Origin: Oscillospiraceae bacterium
GTDB lineage: Bacteria; Bacillota; Clostridia; Saccharofermentanales; Saccharofermentanaceae
NCBI GenBank assembly: GCA_902782125.1
Contig: CACZMA010000004.1
Location: 124,001 to 188,000, forward strand
Direction: 5' to 3'
Length of the DNA stretch: 64,000 bases
Positions 17,013 through 25,652 of the stretch are shown here, piece after piece. The stretch's first letter is position 1. Every line of letters starts with the position of its first letter. The position numbers were made by a program, and so were the translations under genes. The notes beneath the pieces are model-generated. The model ran no database searches and was not told the DNA's origin. It saw only the letters and a list, made by a program, of their open reading frames with translations.

Positions 17013-18130
17013 TGGATTACGAGAGTTACGGAGAAGAGGACAGCCGCGTACTGGGCAGGATGGTCCAGCCCGGAGACGGCGATGAGAGAACGTTAAGACC
17101 TGTCAGGCTTGAAGATTATGCCGGACAGACAAAGGTCAAGACCAATCTCAAGATATACATCGAAGCAGCCAAGAAGCGCGGTGAAGCGCTCGATCATGTA
17201 TTGCTCTATGGTCCTCCGGGACTCGGTAAGACTACTCTTGCAGGTATCATCGCCAATGAGATGGGCGTAGGTCTTCACATTACTACCGGTCCTTCCATCG
17301 AGAAGGCGGGAGACCTGGCGGCAATACTTACCAATCTTGAAGAGAATGAAGTGCTGTTCATAGATGAGATCCACAGGCTCAATAAGAGTGTGGAAGAGAT
17401 TCTCTATCCTGCGATGGAGGATTATAAGCTCGATCTCATGATAGGCAAGGGGCCTGCGGCCAGGTCCATGAGGCTCGATCTTCCGCACTTTACCCTTATC
17501 GGCGCTACTACAAGGGCGGGTATGATATCTTCGCCTTTGAGAGACAGATTCGGTATGATCCACAGATTAGAGCTCTATGAGACGGAAGAACTCATGAGCA
17601 TCCTGTCCCGTGATGCGGGCCTTCTCGATATCAAGATCAATGAGGAGGGCCTCAGGAATATCGCGGCCAGATCAAGAGGAACTCCGAGAATCGCCATCAG
17701 ACTCCTTAAGAGAATGAGAGACTATGCTTCTTATATGGAGAAGGATGTCATTGATAAGGAAGTGTCTGACTTCGGTCTGAAGCAGCTTGATATCGATAAT
17801 ATCGGACTTGATGCCGTAGACAGGAGGATGCTCGTTACCATGGCGGATGTATTCTCTGGCGGTCCTGTAGGACTTGAGACCCTTGCGGCAACTACAGGTG
17901 AGGATCAGGTTACGATCGAAGATGTATATGAGCCTTTCCTTCTGCAGAACGGATTCATACAGAAGACTCCGAGAGGAAGGATGCTGACGAAGAGGGCTTT
18001 CGAGCATCTGGGACTTCCCATGCCCGAAGATTATATTGCCAGGACGAGAGGCGGGGCAAAGCCTTCTGCGCCAGATAATATTACTATTGAAGAATGGACT
18101 GCCAATAACGGCGGAGAGGCGGATAACTGA
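17009..18130 (+). CDS. ruvB: Holliday junction branch migration ATPase RuvB
   Basis: A 373-residue AAA+ motor that drives branch migration on RuvA-bound junctions. It has a Walker [10 protein letters not shown] (~69), Walker [10 protein letters not shown] (~119), sensor 1 with [10 protein letters not shown], and an arginine-finger segment SPLRDRFG. The C-terminal winged helix contains [16 protein letters not shown]. The length is slightly over the usual ~335-350 residues because of an acidic C-terminal extension (~30 residues). It overlaps ruvA by 4 bases and queH by 1 base (TGATG), so the whole set is one tight operon. Confidence 0.97.
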   Translation: MMDYESYGEEDSRVLGRMVQPGDGDERTLRPVRLEDYAGQTKVKTNLKIYIEAAKKRGEALDHVLLYGPPGLGKTTLAGIIANEMGVGLHITTGPSIEKAGDLAAILTNLEENEVLFIDEIHRLNKSVEEILYPAMEDYKLDLMIGKGPAARSMRLDLPHFTLIGATTRAGMISSPLRDRFGMIHRLELYETEELMSILSRDAGLLDIKINEEGLRNIAARSRGTPRIAIRLLKRMRDYASYMEKDVIDKEVSDFGLKQLDIDNIGLDAVDRRMLVTMADVFSGGPVGLETLAATTGEDQVTIEDVYEPFLLQNGFIQKTPRGRMLTKRAFEHLGLPMPEDYIARTRGGAKPSAPDNITIEEWTANNGGEADN

Positions 18131-18690
18131 TGTCTCTATTGCTCCATTGCTGCTGCGGTCCGTGTGCTATGTACCCGGTCGATCTTCTTTTGAAGGATGA
18201 CCGCGATATCGATCTGTTCTGGTATAACCCGAATATCCAGCCCCAGTTTGAATGGGACAGGCGACTGGAGAATCTCGGCAAGGTGGCTGAACATTACGGT
18301 GTGAAGCTTATTACCGTCGGCGATGCATGCGAAGAGGAGTACTGGAAGTCTGAAGAATATCTAAGCGAGTATCCTACTCGTTGTGATATGTGCTATGACC
18401 ACCGTATGGATGTTGTGGCAAAGTATGCCGCAGAGCACGGTTATTCTTCGTTCTGCACGACTCTTCTTGTAAGCCCGTATCAGCAGCACGATAAGATCGC
18501 ATCTGTATCAGAGCAGAAGGCAGAGAAGTACGGTGCTTCATTTGAATATATGGACTTCAGGCCCGGCTTCAGACAGGGTCAGGACATGGCCAGGGAGATC
18601 GGTCTTTACAGGCAGAAGTACTGCGGATGCATTTTCTCGCTTGAAAGTTCCAAGTTCCGTGATAAGATTTACAGATCCTTTGAGAAGTAA
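18130..18690 (+). CDS. queH: Epoxyqueuosine reductase QueH
   Basis: A 186-residue iron-sulphur enzyme for the last step of queuosine synthesis in tRNA, reducing epoxyqueuosine. It replaces the unrelated QueG in many anaerobes. The family's cysteine motifs are present: HCCCGPC at the N-terminus, CDMCYDHR in the middle and KYCGC near residue 165. Its start is fused to the ruvB stop (TGATG). A location in the ruv operon is common in Bacillota and does not imply a role in recombination. Confidence 0.93.
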   Translation: MSLLLHCCCGPCAMYPVDLLLKDDRDIDLFWYNPNIQPQFEWDRRLENLGKVAEHYGVKLITVGDACEEEYWKSEEYLSEYPTRCDMCYDHRMDVVAKYAAEHGYSSFCTTLLVSPYQQHDKIASVSEQKAEKYGASFEYMDFRPGFRQGQDMAREIGLYRQKYCGCIFSLESSKFRDKIYRSFEK

Positions 18691-18710
18691 AGAGAGGAAG
18701 TAGTCTTATC

Positions 18711-20105
18711 TTGGGCAGTTTACGCCAAAAATATATAGGTGACCGCAAGTTCTACCGCATGCTTATTGGTGTGGCTCTGCCTATCATGGTCCAGAACGGC
18801 ATTACGAACTTCGTGTCACTACTGGATAACCTGATGGTCGGAGCTCTCAGTACCGAGGCTTATTCGGCTGTTGCTATAGTTAACCAGATAATGTTCGTAT
18901 ACTTCCTCTGCATCTTCGGGGGACTGTCCGGTGCGGGTATCTTTACCGCTCAGTTCTTCGGCAAGGGCGATCATGAGGGTATTAGGAACACGTTCCGTTA
19001 TAAGCTCATCCTGGGAACGGTGCTGTGTATCGCTTCTGCGCTTATCATGTGGTTTGCCGGAGATAAGATCATCGGTCTGTTCCTTAATGAGAGCGAGGAT
19101 GGCGGAGATTTGGCGCTCACTCTCGAATACGGCCTCGGGTATCTGCATCTGATAATGCTCACATTGCCTCTGGTAATGATCACCAATGTATATGTCGGTA
19201 CTTTAAGAGAGTGCGGTGAGACGGTGCTTCCCATGAAGGCCGGCCTTGTCTCAGTTGTGGTCAATCTTGTATTCAATTATCTTCTCATCTACGGTAAGTT
19301 CGGACTTCCTGCGATGGGTGTCTACGGAGCGGCTATTGCCACTGTAATAGCCAGAGTGGCCGAGTTTGCCATAATCAGGATATGGGTCATCCGTCATTCG
19401 GAGAAGACGCCTTATCTGAAGGGCGTGTACAGGACTTTGAAGGTGCCTGCAACCCAGTTCGTCAAATACTTTACGACAGGCTTCCCGCTGCTCATTAATG
19501 AGACACTCTGGTCGCTCGGCATATTCCTCTTAAGCCAGGCATACTCACTCAGAGGTCTTAATGTCGTAGCGGGACAAGGCATTGCCAACACGATCAACAA
19601 CTGCTTCAATATCGCCTTTATCGCGACCGGTGATGCCGTAGCCATCATCGTAGGAAGACTTCTCGGAGCTGGAGATATGGAGAAGGCGAGAGATACCGAC
19701 AACAAGATAATCGCGACTTCAGTCATGCTCGGAACGACCGTCGGGATAATAATGTTCCTTACGGCAAACCTCTATCCGATACCTTATAACGTTACACCTG
19801 AAGCTAAGGCATTGGGTGCAATGTTCATCATGGTGCAGGCTCTGTTCTACCCGAAAGATGCTTTCCTGCACACGTCTTACTTTACGATAAGGGCGGGCGG
19901 CAAGACGGTCGTAACGTTCCTATTTGATTCTGTCTTCATGGTGGTTGTATCGGTGCCTTTGGCATATTGCCTGAGCAGGTTTACTTCGATGAATGTCATA
20001 GCGATCTTCGCCATAGTTCACGCTGCGGATCTAATCAAGTGCGTGGTGGGTGCAGTGATCCTCAAGAAGGGGCTGTGGATGAAGAATATAGTGTCGAAGA
20101 TCTAA
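18711..20105 (+). CDS. MATE-family multidrug/organic cation exporter
   Basis: A 464-residue polytopic membrane protein with about twelve hydrophobic helices in two similar halves, as in MATE exporters, which use a Na+ or H+ gradient to expel cationic compounds. Typical features are MLIGVALPIMVQNGIT near the N-terminus, GGLSGAGIFTAQFFG in helix 2, and VAGQGIANTINN with GDAVAIIVGRLLGAGD in the second half. The start is TTG 18711. A GAGG 13 bases upstream is a weak ribosome site. It is the last gene of the ruv operon and overlaps the convergent rqcH gene by 4 bases, leaving no room for a terminator between them. Confidence 0.9.
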   Translation: MGSLRQKYIGDRKFYRMLIGVALPIMVQNGITNFVSLLDNLMVGALSTEAYSAVAIVNQIMFVYFLCIFGGLSGAGIFTAQFFGKGDHEGIRNTFRYKLILGTVLCIASALIMWFAGDKIIGLFLNESEDGGDLALTLEYGLGYLHLIMLTLPLVMITNVYVGTLRECGETVLPMKAGLVSVVVNLVFNYLLIYGKFGLPAMGVYGAAIATVIARVAEFAIIRIWVIRHSEKTPYLKGVYRTLKVPATQFVKYFTTGFPLLINETLWSLGIFLLSQAYSLRGLNVVAGQGIANTINNCFNIAFIATGDAVAIIVGRLLGAGDMEKARDTDNKIIATSVMLGTTVGIIMFLTANLYPIPYNVTPEAKALGAMFIMVQALFYPKDAFLHTSYFTIRAGGKTVVTFLFDSVFMVVVSVPLAYCLSRFTSMNVIAIFAIVHAADLIKCVVGAVILKKGLWMKNIVSKI

Positions 20106-22012
20106 TTAGGTTCTTTGGCATCAACGGTAATCGAGTAGTATTCCTTATAGATGACCATGCCGGGCTTAGCGCCGGGAATCTTCTTTACGTGTGATACAGG
20201 GCAGTAGTCGACTTCTGCCTTGATGGATCCGGCTTTTGTGCCTTTGCCTTCGAGATGTTCTTCCACGATGGTATTTCTGGAGAAGAATGCAGCCAGCTGA
20301 GCTGCTTCGATGACTGCTGTATCGGAAGGCATGTCTTCGTCGGGCCTGGTCTTGAGGATAACATGAGTTCCCGGGAGGCCTTTGATATGGAACCACCAGT
20401 CAGTCTTGGAGGCAACGGAGAAGGTCAGCCTGTCGTTCTGTATGTTGTTCCTTCCGCAGAGTATCTCGTAGCCGTCTGAAGAAGTGTACTTCCTGAAGGA
20501 TACCTCTTTGGTCTGTCTGGACTGCTTGACCTGACGCTGCTTGGCAAGCTTTGCTGCCTCGCGGAGAGCCCTGGAAGATGCTTTGCCCGACTTGGCTACG
20601 CCTACCATCCTGTTGGGATTGCCTGCGTTCTGAACGGGGCCTTTCCTGTCGGCCTTGCTCTTGCTGTCTCCGGTGATCTCGGATCTGATCTCTTCGTTCA
20701 GGGCATCGAGATCCTCGTCACAGGTAGCACTGTCTATCGCCGTGCGAAGTGATCTTATATATGAGATGGCCAGTTCGTCTTCCTTAAGGTATTCTTCCGC
20801 CATCTCGAACTTACGCTTTGCTTTGCGGAAACGTCTGTAGTAGTCCTGGGCATTGCCGGAAGCATCGAGAGAAGGGTCGAGCTTGACCTCGATCTCACGA
20901 GGTGGATCTTCTTCGTAATTCATGAGCGTAACAGAGTCAGCAGAAGGCTCTATCATGTACTTGTAGGTGAGGATAAGATCGCCGCAGCTCTTGTATTTGT
21001 CTGCTTTGGCACCTTCTGCGTAGTCCTTCTCGTGGACTTCCTTCTTCTTCATGAGCCTCGAGAGCGCAGCAGAAGTGATCTGGTCCAGCCTGTGCTTCTT
21101 GGCATCCAGAGCCATGCTCTTGTCCTTGGAAGAATAGAACAGGTCGATGCACTCTGATATCGAGCCGCAGAACTTCGAATCATCGAAGCCTTCGAGCTCC
21201 ATCACGGAATAATCCGCAGGTTCTCCGTCCGGCCCGAAATACACTCCGGGCCTGAAGGTACCGCCTATCAGCTTCGAAAGGAAATCCCTGCACTCTTTGT
21301 TAAGGGAATCTACATCTTCTTCAGGGAGCATAGCCGCCGTAAGCCTGCCGTCTATGCGGGCCTTGTGGCATAACTGGCGCGCCAGAAGGGGGGACAGACC
21401 TTTGACCGATTCCACGAGAGCCTTCTCTACAGGCCTTCCTATCGCTTCTTCGGTAAGGGGGATCCTGCCTTCCTCTGTGATCTTCAGAGCTTCATCGGGG
21501 AGGATCTTATTCTGTGACTGAGGATACTCATATATTCTGGCAGGCATGACTTCACGTATCCTGGATACCGAATAATCCACGTGGATCGCAGAGTCTATGA
21601 TCTTGCCTGACTGGTTGACGAGTATAAGGTTGGAGAACCTTCCCATGAGTTCTGCAATAAGCCTGTAGTGCTTACTGTCGTGAAGCTCGTCCGTGCCGGT
21701 TATGTGGAATTCTATTATTCGCTCGTAGTCGGGATCAGTTACCGATTCTATGAATGCACCTGACAGGTATTTGCGCAGGAGCATGCAGAACGGCGGGGGC
21801 ATGGCTGGGTTATCGCGGTCAGTCTCGGTAAACCCCGCTCTGGGGAAACTCGGATCAAATGAGATTAGGAGCTTCTTAACTCCCGATCTCGTCCTTATCA
21901 TAAGTATGCAGGTGTGCTTGTCCGGCATGAAGATCTTATCGATCCTCTGTCCTGACAGTTCACCGTTAAGCTCTTTGGCCAGGCAGGAGCATGTAATACC
22001 GTCCAGAGCCAA
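20102..22012 (-). CDS. rqcH: Rqc2/RqcH-type ribosome quality-control protein (NFACT family)
   Basis: A 636-residue NFACT protein. In Bacillus subtilis RqcH binds stalled 50S subunits and adds C-terminal alanine tails that mark nascent chains for degradation. The NFACT-N domain begins MALDGITCSCLAKEL, a coiled-coil middle follows, and the NFACT-R domain shows SSDGYEILCGRNNIQND and WWFHIKGLPGTHV. Residues ~430-500 are a basic low-complexity linker. The DR pair of the N-domain (D97-R98 in B. subtilis) reads E97-R98 here, a conservative change. It lies 3 bases after a small membrane protein gene on the minus strand. Confidence 0.92.
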   Translation of the reverse strand: MALDGITCSCLAKELNGELSGQRIDKIFMPDKHTCILMIRTRSGVKKLLISFDPSFPRAGFTETDRDNPAMPPPFCMLLRKYLSGAFIESVTDPDYERIIEFHITGTDELHDSKHYRLIAELMGRFSNLILVNQSGKIIDSAIHVDYSVSRIREVMPARIYEYPQSQNKILPDEALKITEEGRIPLTEEAIGRPVEKALVESVKGLSPLLARQLCHKARIDGRLTAAMLPEEDVDSLNKECRDFLSKLIGGTFRPGVYFGPDGEPADYSVMELEGFDDSKFCGSISECIDLFYSSKDKSMALDAKKHRLDQITSAALSRLMKKKEVHEKDYAEGAKADKYKSCGDLILTYKYMIEPSADSVTLMNYEEDPPREIEVKLDPSLDASGNAQDYYRRFRKAKRKFEMAEEYLKEDELAISYIRSLRTAIDSATCDEDLDALNEEIRSEITGDSKSKADRKGPVQNAGNPNRMVGVAKSGKASSRALREAAKLAKQRQVKQSRQTKEVSFRKYTSSDGYEILCGRNNIQNDRLTFSVASKTDWWFHIKGLPGTHVILKTRPDEDMPSDTAVIEAAQLAAFFSRNTIVEEHLEGKGTKAGSIKAEVDYCPVSHVKKIPGAKPGMVIYKEYYSITVDAKEPN

Positions 22013-22015
22013 GTT

Positions 22016-22363
22016 TTATACCTCGTCCGAATATGTATCGGTATTCTTCTTGTCTCTTCCGAGCGAGACCATCAGATTGATTATCCATACAGCGAAGGCC
22101 AATATCAGCTCGACGCCTAATATCTTGAAGAACAGCTCAAAACTATTCCATGAGAACAGAAGATCAAGGCCGATTATCAGGAAGACGGCAAGAATGGTTA
22201 TGACCGGAGCAAAGAACCTGGAATCCTTGAACATGTTCCAGATGTCTCCGGCCGTTATGCCTGTATCCTGAACCGGCGGATTCTTCCTTGCAGAAGAAGC
22301 CTTGCGCTGGGCAGGCTTCCTCGTTGTTTTCTTTCCGTTTGATCTTCTTGTCTGCTGTGCCAT
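22016..22363 (-). CDS. Small two-helix membrane protein, unknown function
   Basis: A 115-residue protein I do not recognise. The first ~45 residues are basic and probably disordered (MAQQTRRSNGKKTTRK, QRKASSARKN). Two hydrophobic helices follow near 60-80 and 83-103 (FFAPVITILAVFLIIGLDLLF and FFKILGVELILAFAVWIINL), then a short charged tail. The start is ATG 22363, which overlaps the PRPP synthetase stop (ATGA). A longer frame upstream only reads into that gene. It is encoded between a PRPP synthetase gene and rqcH. Confidence 0.7.
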   Translation of the reverse strand: MAQQTRRSNGKKTTRKPAQRKASSARKNPPVQDTGITAGDIWNMFKDSRFFAPVITILAVFLIIGLDLLFSWNSFELFFKILGVELILAFAVWIINLMVSLGRDKKNTDTYSDEV

Positions 22364-23571
22364 CAGAGATCGATATCCTCTTTTGCCTTGAGGAGACGCT
22401 TGATCTTCTCTGTAGGATTGATGAGGTTGGACAGCGATGCATCGTGGTTGATAGCATCGATGAGGAGTGCGACGAACTTGCACATGTTAACATCTGCGAA
22501 CCAAGGAGCCTTGAGAAGCTCAGGTCTTCTGTAGACAAGGTTGGTAGCAAAGACCTTATCGATGATACCTTCTTCGTAAGCCTTGTCGAAGTGGTCGATG
22601 CCCTCGGTGAACAGACCGAATGTAACGGCGCAGAATACCTTCCTTGCTCCGCGGTCCTTCATCTCGCGTGCGATATCGAGCATGGAATCACCGGAAGAGA
22701 TCATATCGTCAACTATAAGGATATCGAGACCTTCGACGGAATCGCCGAGGAACTCGTGAGCCACGATGGGGTTCCTGCCGTTAACGACAGTGGTATAGTC
22801 TCTTCTCTTATAGAATGTTCCGAGAGGGACACCTAAGATCGAAGCGTAGTACATAGCTCTTGAGATACCGCCTTCATCAGGGGATACGACCATGAACTTT
22901 CCGCTTGAGAATGAGAGGTCAGGTACCTGACGGTACATCTCCTTGATAATCTGGTATGTTGTCTTAAGGCTCTCGAAGCCTGCGAGAGGAATAGCGTTTG
23001 CAACTCTCTCGTCGTGAGCGTCGAATGTGATGATGTTGGCAACACCGAGGTTATAGAGCTCTTCCAGAGCGAAAGCGCAGTCCAGAGACTCTCTCGCGTT
23101 CCTCTTGTGCTGACGGCTCTCATACAGGAAGGGCATTATGACGTTGATCCTTCTTGACTTGCCTGAACATGCGAGGATTACTCTCTTGAGATCCTGATAG
23201 TGATCGTCAGGGCTCATCCTGTTGTCCTGACCGAACATCTTGTATGTGCATGAGCAGTTCATGACATCGGATACAAGGTAGAGGTCATGGCCTCTTACGG
23301 TGTTCTTGACTACGGCTTTACCTTCGCCGGATGAGAATCTGGCGTTATCAACGGGGATCCTGTAGTCTTCACGGAAGAATCCGGGATAGGAGTTAACGAA
23401 CTGCTCCTTCTGGTACTCGGAACGTCTCTTGTTCAGGTAGTAGTTGACGTTCTCCGTGAATTCCTCACTCCCTCTCAGCGCGATGAGTCCGATAGGGCCG
23501 ACCGGCGCCATCGGGTTATCGCCGTATTGGTCGTAACGTGAGTAAGATTTCTCGTCAGATGCTGATGTCAT
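22363..23571 (-). CDS. prs: Ribose-phosphate pyrophosphokinase, long form, paralogue 2
   Basis: A 402-residue PRPP synthetase, which makes phosphoribosyl pyrophosphate from ribose-5-phosphate and ATP for nucleotide, His and Trp synthesis. It is ~85 residues longer than the usual 315, through an N-terminal extension and a segment near 45-95. It keeps the key sites: RQ in SRQHKR (153-154), DAHD in place of DLHA (184-187), SPDEGGISRA (230-239), the flexible-loop KRR (255-257) and the ribose-phosphate loop DDMISSGDS (288-296). It is therefore the more likely catalytic member of the tandem pair. It lies 27 bases downstream of its paralogue on the minus strand. Confidence 0.9.
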   Translation of the reverse strand: MTSASDEKSYSRYDQYGDNPMAPVGPIGLIALRGSEEFTENVNYYLNKRRSEYQKEQFVNSYPGFFREDYRIPVDNARFSSGEGKAVVKNTVRGHDLYLVSDVMNCSCTYKMFGQDNRMSPDDHYQDLKRVILACSGKSRRINVIMPFLYESRQHKRNARESLDCAFALEELYNLGVANIITFDAHDERVANAIPLAGFESLKTTYQIIKEMYRQVPDLSFSSGKFMVVSPDEGGISRAMYYASILGVPLGTFYKRRDYTTVVNGRNPIVAHEFLGDSVEGLDILIVDDMISSGDSMLDIAREMKDRGARKVFCAVTFGLFTEGIDHFDKAYEEGIIDKVFATNLVYRRPELLKAPWFADVNMCKFVALLIDAINHDASLSNLINPTEKIKRLLKAKEDIDL

Positions 23572-23598
23572 AGTGCAGCCTGCCTTTCATATATGTTG

Positions 23599-24816
23599 TC
23601 ATTCGTCAAATTCATCGAAAACCTCTCCGATCCTTATCTGGCTGACAAGGTCGGTAAGCCTTGAAGTAGAGTTGATCAGATCGTATACCGATTCGTCTGT
23701 GTTAAGCGCATCGATGATGCGGGCAACATAGGCGATCATGTTCGTATCCAGATACCACTCACGGGCAAGAAGCTCCTTGGTGCGGTATATCAGGTTGGTG
23801 CAGCACACACACTTGATGATACCATTCGCATACGCCTCATCGAAAACCTCCAGCCCGTCCGTAAAAAGACCGAAGGGGGCAAGACAGAAGATGTTCTTTG
23901 CACCGGCGTCATGGAGCTTCTTAGCAGTCCTGATCATGGTAGATCCGGAATTGATCATGTCATCGACAAGAAGGATGTCCTTGCCCGTAACATCATCACC
24001 GAGATACCTGAATTCCTTGATGGGATGATCTCCGTTCAGCTTCAAAGTATAGTCACGCTCTCTGTAGAAGATACCGAGAGGGAGGTTAAGATGCGAAGAA
24101 TAAAAAATAGCCCTCGGGACACCGGTCTCGTCGGGGCTTACAACTATGGTGCTGTCTTTGTCGAGCTTGATGGAGCCGAATCTGGACAACAACGCCTGAG
24201 TCATCTTGAACTGACAGCGGGGAAATTCGATGCTCATCGTGGGAACAGCATTCTCGATCCTCTTGTCGTGCGGATCGAAGATGATGAGGTTTGCCACACC
24301 GAGTTCCTGGAGCTTCTTGAGCATATCCGCGCAGTCATAGGATTCTCTGTGTGAATCGAGCTTCTCGCGTCTGCCTTCGTATACGAAAGGCATAATTACG
24401 TTGATGCGCTTGGCCTTGCCCTTGAGATTGGATACGATCCTGAGAAGATCCATATAGTGATCATCAGGGCTAATCGTATGAAGTCCTTCGGTGAGCTCGT
24501 AAATCATGTTATGTGATAAGACATCAGTGATGATGAAGATGTCATGACCTCTGGCGCTCTCATCAAGAGCGAACTTACCCTCACCGGTCTGGAATCTGAC
24601 AAGTCTTGAGTCAAGGAGATAGTCAGAACGCGAATAACCGGGATTCTGGTAATAGGGGGTGCGGCCTTCGGCAACTCTGTTCGCACGCTTCATCGAGAGG
24701 ACATTCGATACCTCTCTTACAAAGTCTTCATTTGCAGTATGTGAGATTATGCCGATAGGGCCAAAAGGCGCGAGCTTAGCCTGCTTGTAATCCGAATTGA
24801 TATACAGATCGCTCAT
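23599..24816 (-). CDS. Ribose-phosphate pyrophosphokinase-like protein, long form, paralogue 1
   Basis: A 405-residue PRPP synthetase paralogue and the first gene of the pair on the minus strand, with AAGGAGG before its ATG. It shares the overall layout with its neighbour: DPHD (181-184), SPDETGVPRA (227-236) and the ribose-phosphate loop DDMINSGST (285-293). Two substrate-handling sites have changed. RQ of the ATP site reads RR (149-150), and the catalytic-loop KRR reads RER (252-254). It may be a regulatory or altered-function subunit of a mixed oligomer, comparable in concept to the PRPP-synthetase-associated proteins of animals. This is inference, and it could still be active. Confidence 0.82.
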   Translation of the reverse strand: MSDLYINSDYKQAKLAPFGPIGIISHTANEDFVREVSNVLSMKRANRVAEGRTPYYQNPGYSRSDYLLDSRLVRFQTGEGKFALDESARGHDIFIITDVLSHNMIYELTEGLHTISPDDHYMDLLRIVSNLKGKAKRINVIMPFVYEGRREKLDSHRESYDCADMLKKLQELGVANLIIFDPHDKRIENAVPTMSIEFPRCQFKMTQALLSRFGSIKLDKDSTIVVSPDETGVPRAIFYSSHLNLPLGIFYRERDYTLKLNGDHPIKEFRYLGDDVTGKDILLVDDMINSGSTMIRTAKKLHDAGAKNIFCLAPFGLFTDGLEVFDEAYANGIIKCVCCTNLIYRTKELLAREWYLDTNMIAYVARIIDALNTDESVYDLINSTSRLTDLVSQIRIGEVFDEFDE

Positions 24817-24849
24817 TACAAGTGACGTCCTCCTTAAGTCGCTATATAA

Positions 24850-24879
24850 ATATTATAAAAGCCTGATTTGAATTCAAAT
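24850..24879 (-). promoter_or_regulatory. Probable promoter and palindromic operator upstream of the PRPP synthetase pair
   Basis: A perfect 14-base palindrome, ATTTGAATTCAAAT (24866-24879), contains a minus-strand TTGAAT (24872-24877), with TAATAT (24850-24855) 16 bases downstream. The AAGGAGG and ATG of the first gene follow ~35 bases later. The palindrome would overlap the -35 box and could be an operator, but no regulator gene is adjacent. Confidence 0.4.
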
Positions 24880-24978
24880 AAGTGGACTGTTCGAAAAATG
24901 CACGAAAAGTTAGCCAATTCTTGTTCAATATTTTATAAATTTAGAGTTGAAAGACTTATTGTCAAAACCCTTTTATGG

Positions 24979-25578
24979 TTACCTGAGGCTAATCAATTCT
25001 GAGATGGCGTCCCTGAGATCGCCGATTCCCTTGCCGTTCAGGGATGAAACGGTGAAGATCTGAGCATCGTCTTTGAAGTCCAGATGTTTGCTTATCTCAT
25101 TAAGCCTGTTCCTTACCTGCTGTGCGGATAATTTGTCGCACTTGGTAAATACGCAGAAATACGGCATTGAAGTCTGGTTGAAGAATTCGATCATGGCAAT
25201 ATCCTCGTCAGAAGGGTCTCTTCTGATATCCATTAGAAGCAGAGACAGCGTGATATTCCTGCCCGATCTGAAGTAATCATCGCATAATGACGAGAAATCC
25301 TTGGTAACGGATTTGGAAGCTCCGGAATATCCGTATCCCGGAATGTCTGCAAAGAGCAGCTTATTGTCCGTAAGGAAGTAGATTATCTGTTTTGTCTTGC
25401 CCGGTTTCTGTGACGTTTTTGCCAGTTTTTTGGAGCCGGCAAGCGAATTGACAAGGGAGGATTTGCCTACGTTGGACCTTCCCGACATGGCTATCTCGGG
25501 AAGCCCGTCCTTAGGAAGATCAGCCATCTTGGCCGCCGTAATGTAATATCTGGTGTTCTGAAAATTGAGCTTATCCAT
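24979..25578 (-). CDS. engB: Ribosome biogenesis GTPase EngB (YsxC)
   Basis: A 199-residue GTPase needed for assembly of the large ribosomal subunit. Its GTP-binding motifs are G1 GRSNVGKSS, G2 threonine in KPGKTKQ, G3 DIPGYGYSG, G4 TKCDKL and a G5-like SSLNGKG. The length is typical (~195-200). It is a single gene on the minus strand, divergent from comEC, with a 74-base gap. The ribosome site is weak (AAGG about 13 bases before the ATG). Confidence 0.95.
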   Translation of the reverse strand: MDKLNFQNTRYYITAAKMADLPKDGLPEIAMSGRSNVGKSSLVNSLAGSKKLAKTSQKPGKTKQIIYFLTDNKLLFADIPGYGYSGASKSVTKDFSSLCDDYFRSGRNITLSLLLMDIRRDPSDEDIAMIEFFNQTSMPYFCVFTKCDKLSAQQVRNRLNEISKHLDFKDDAQIFTVSSLNGKGIGDLRDAISELISLR

Positions 25579-25652
25579 ATAAGTGTCTGCCTTGTCGTTT
25601 TTGTCGTGTTTTTGCAGGTGATTTCAAATACCTATAAAGAATACCATATGTT

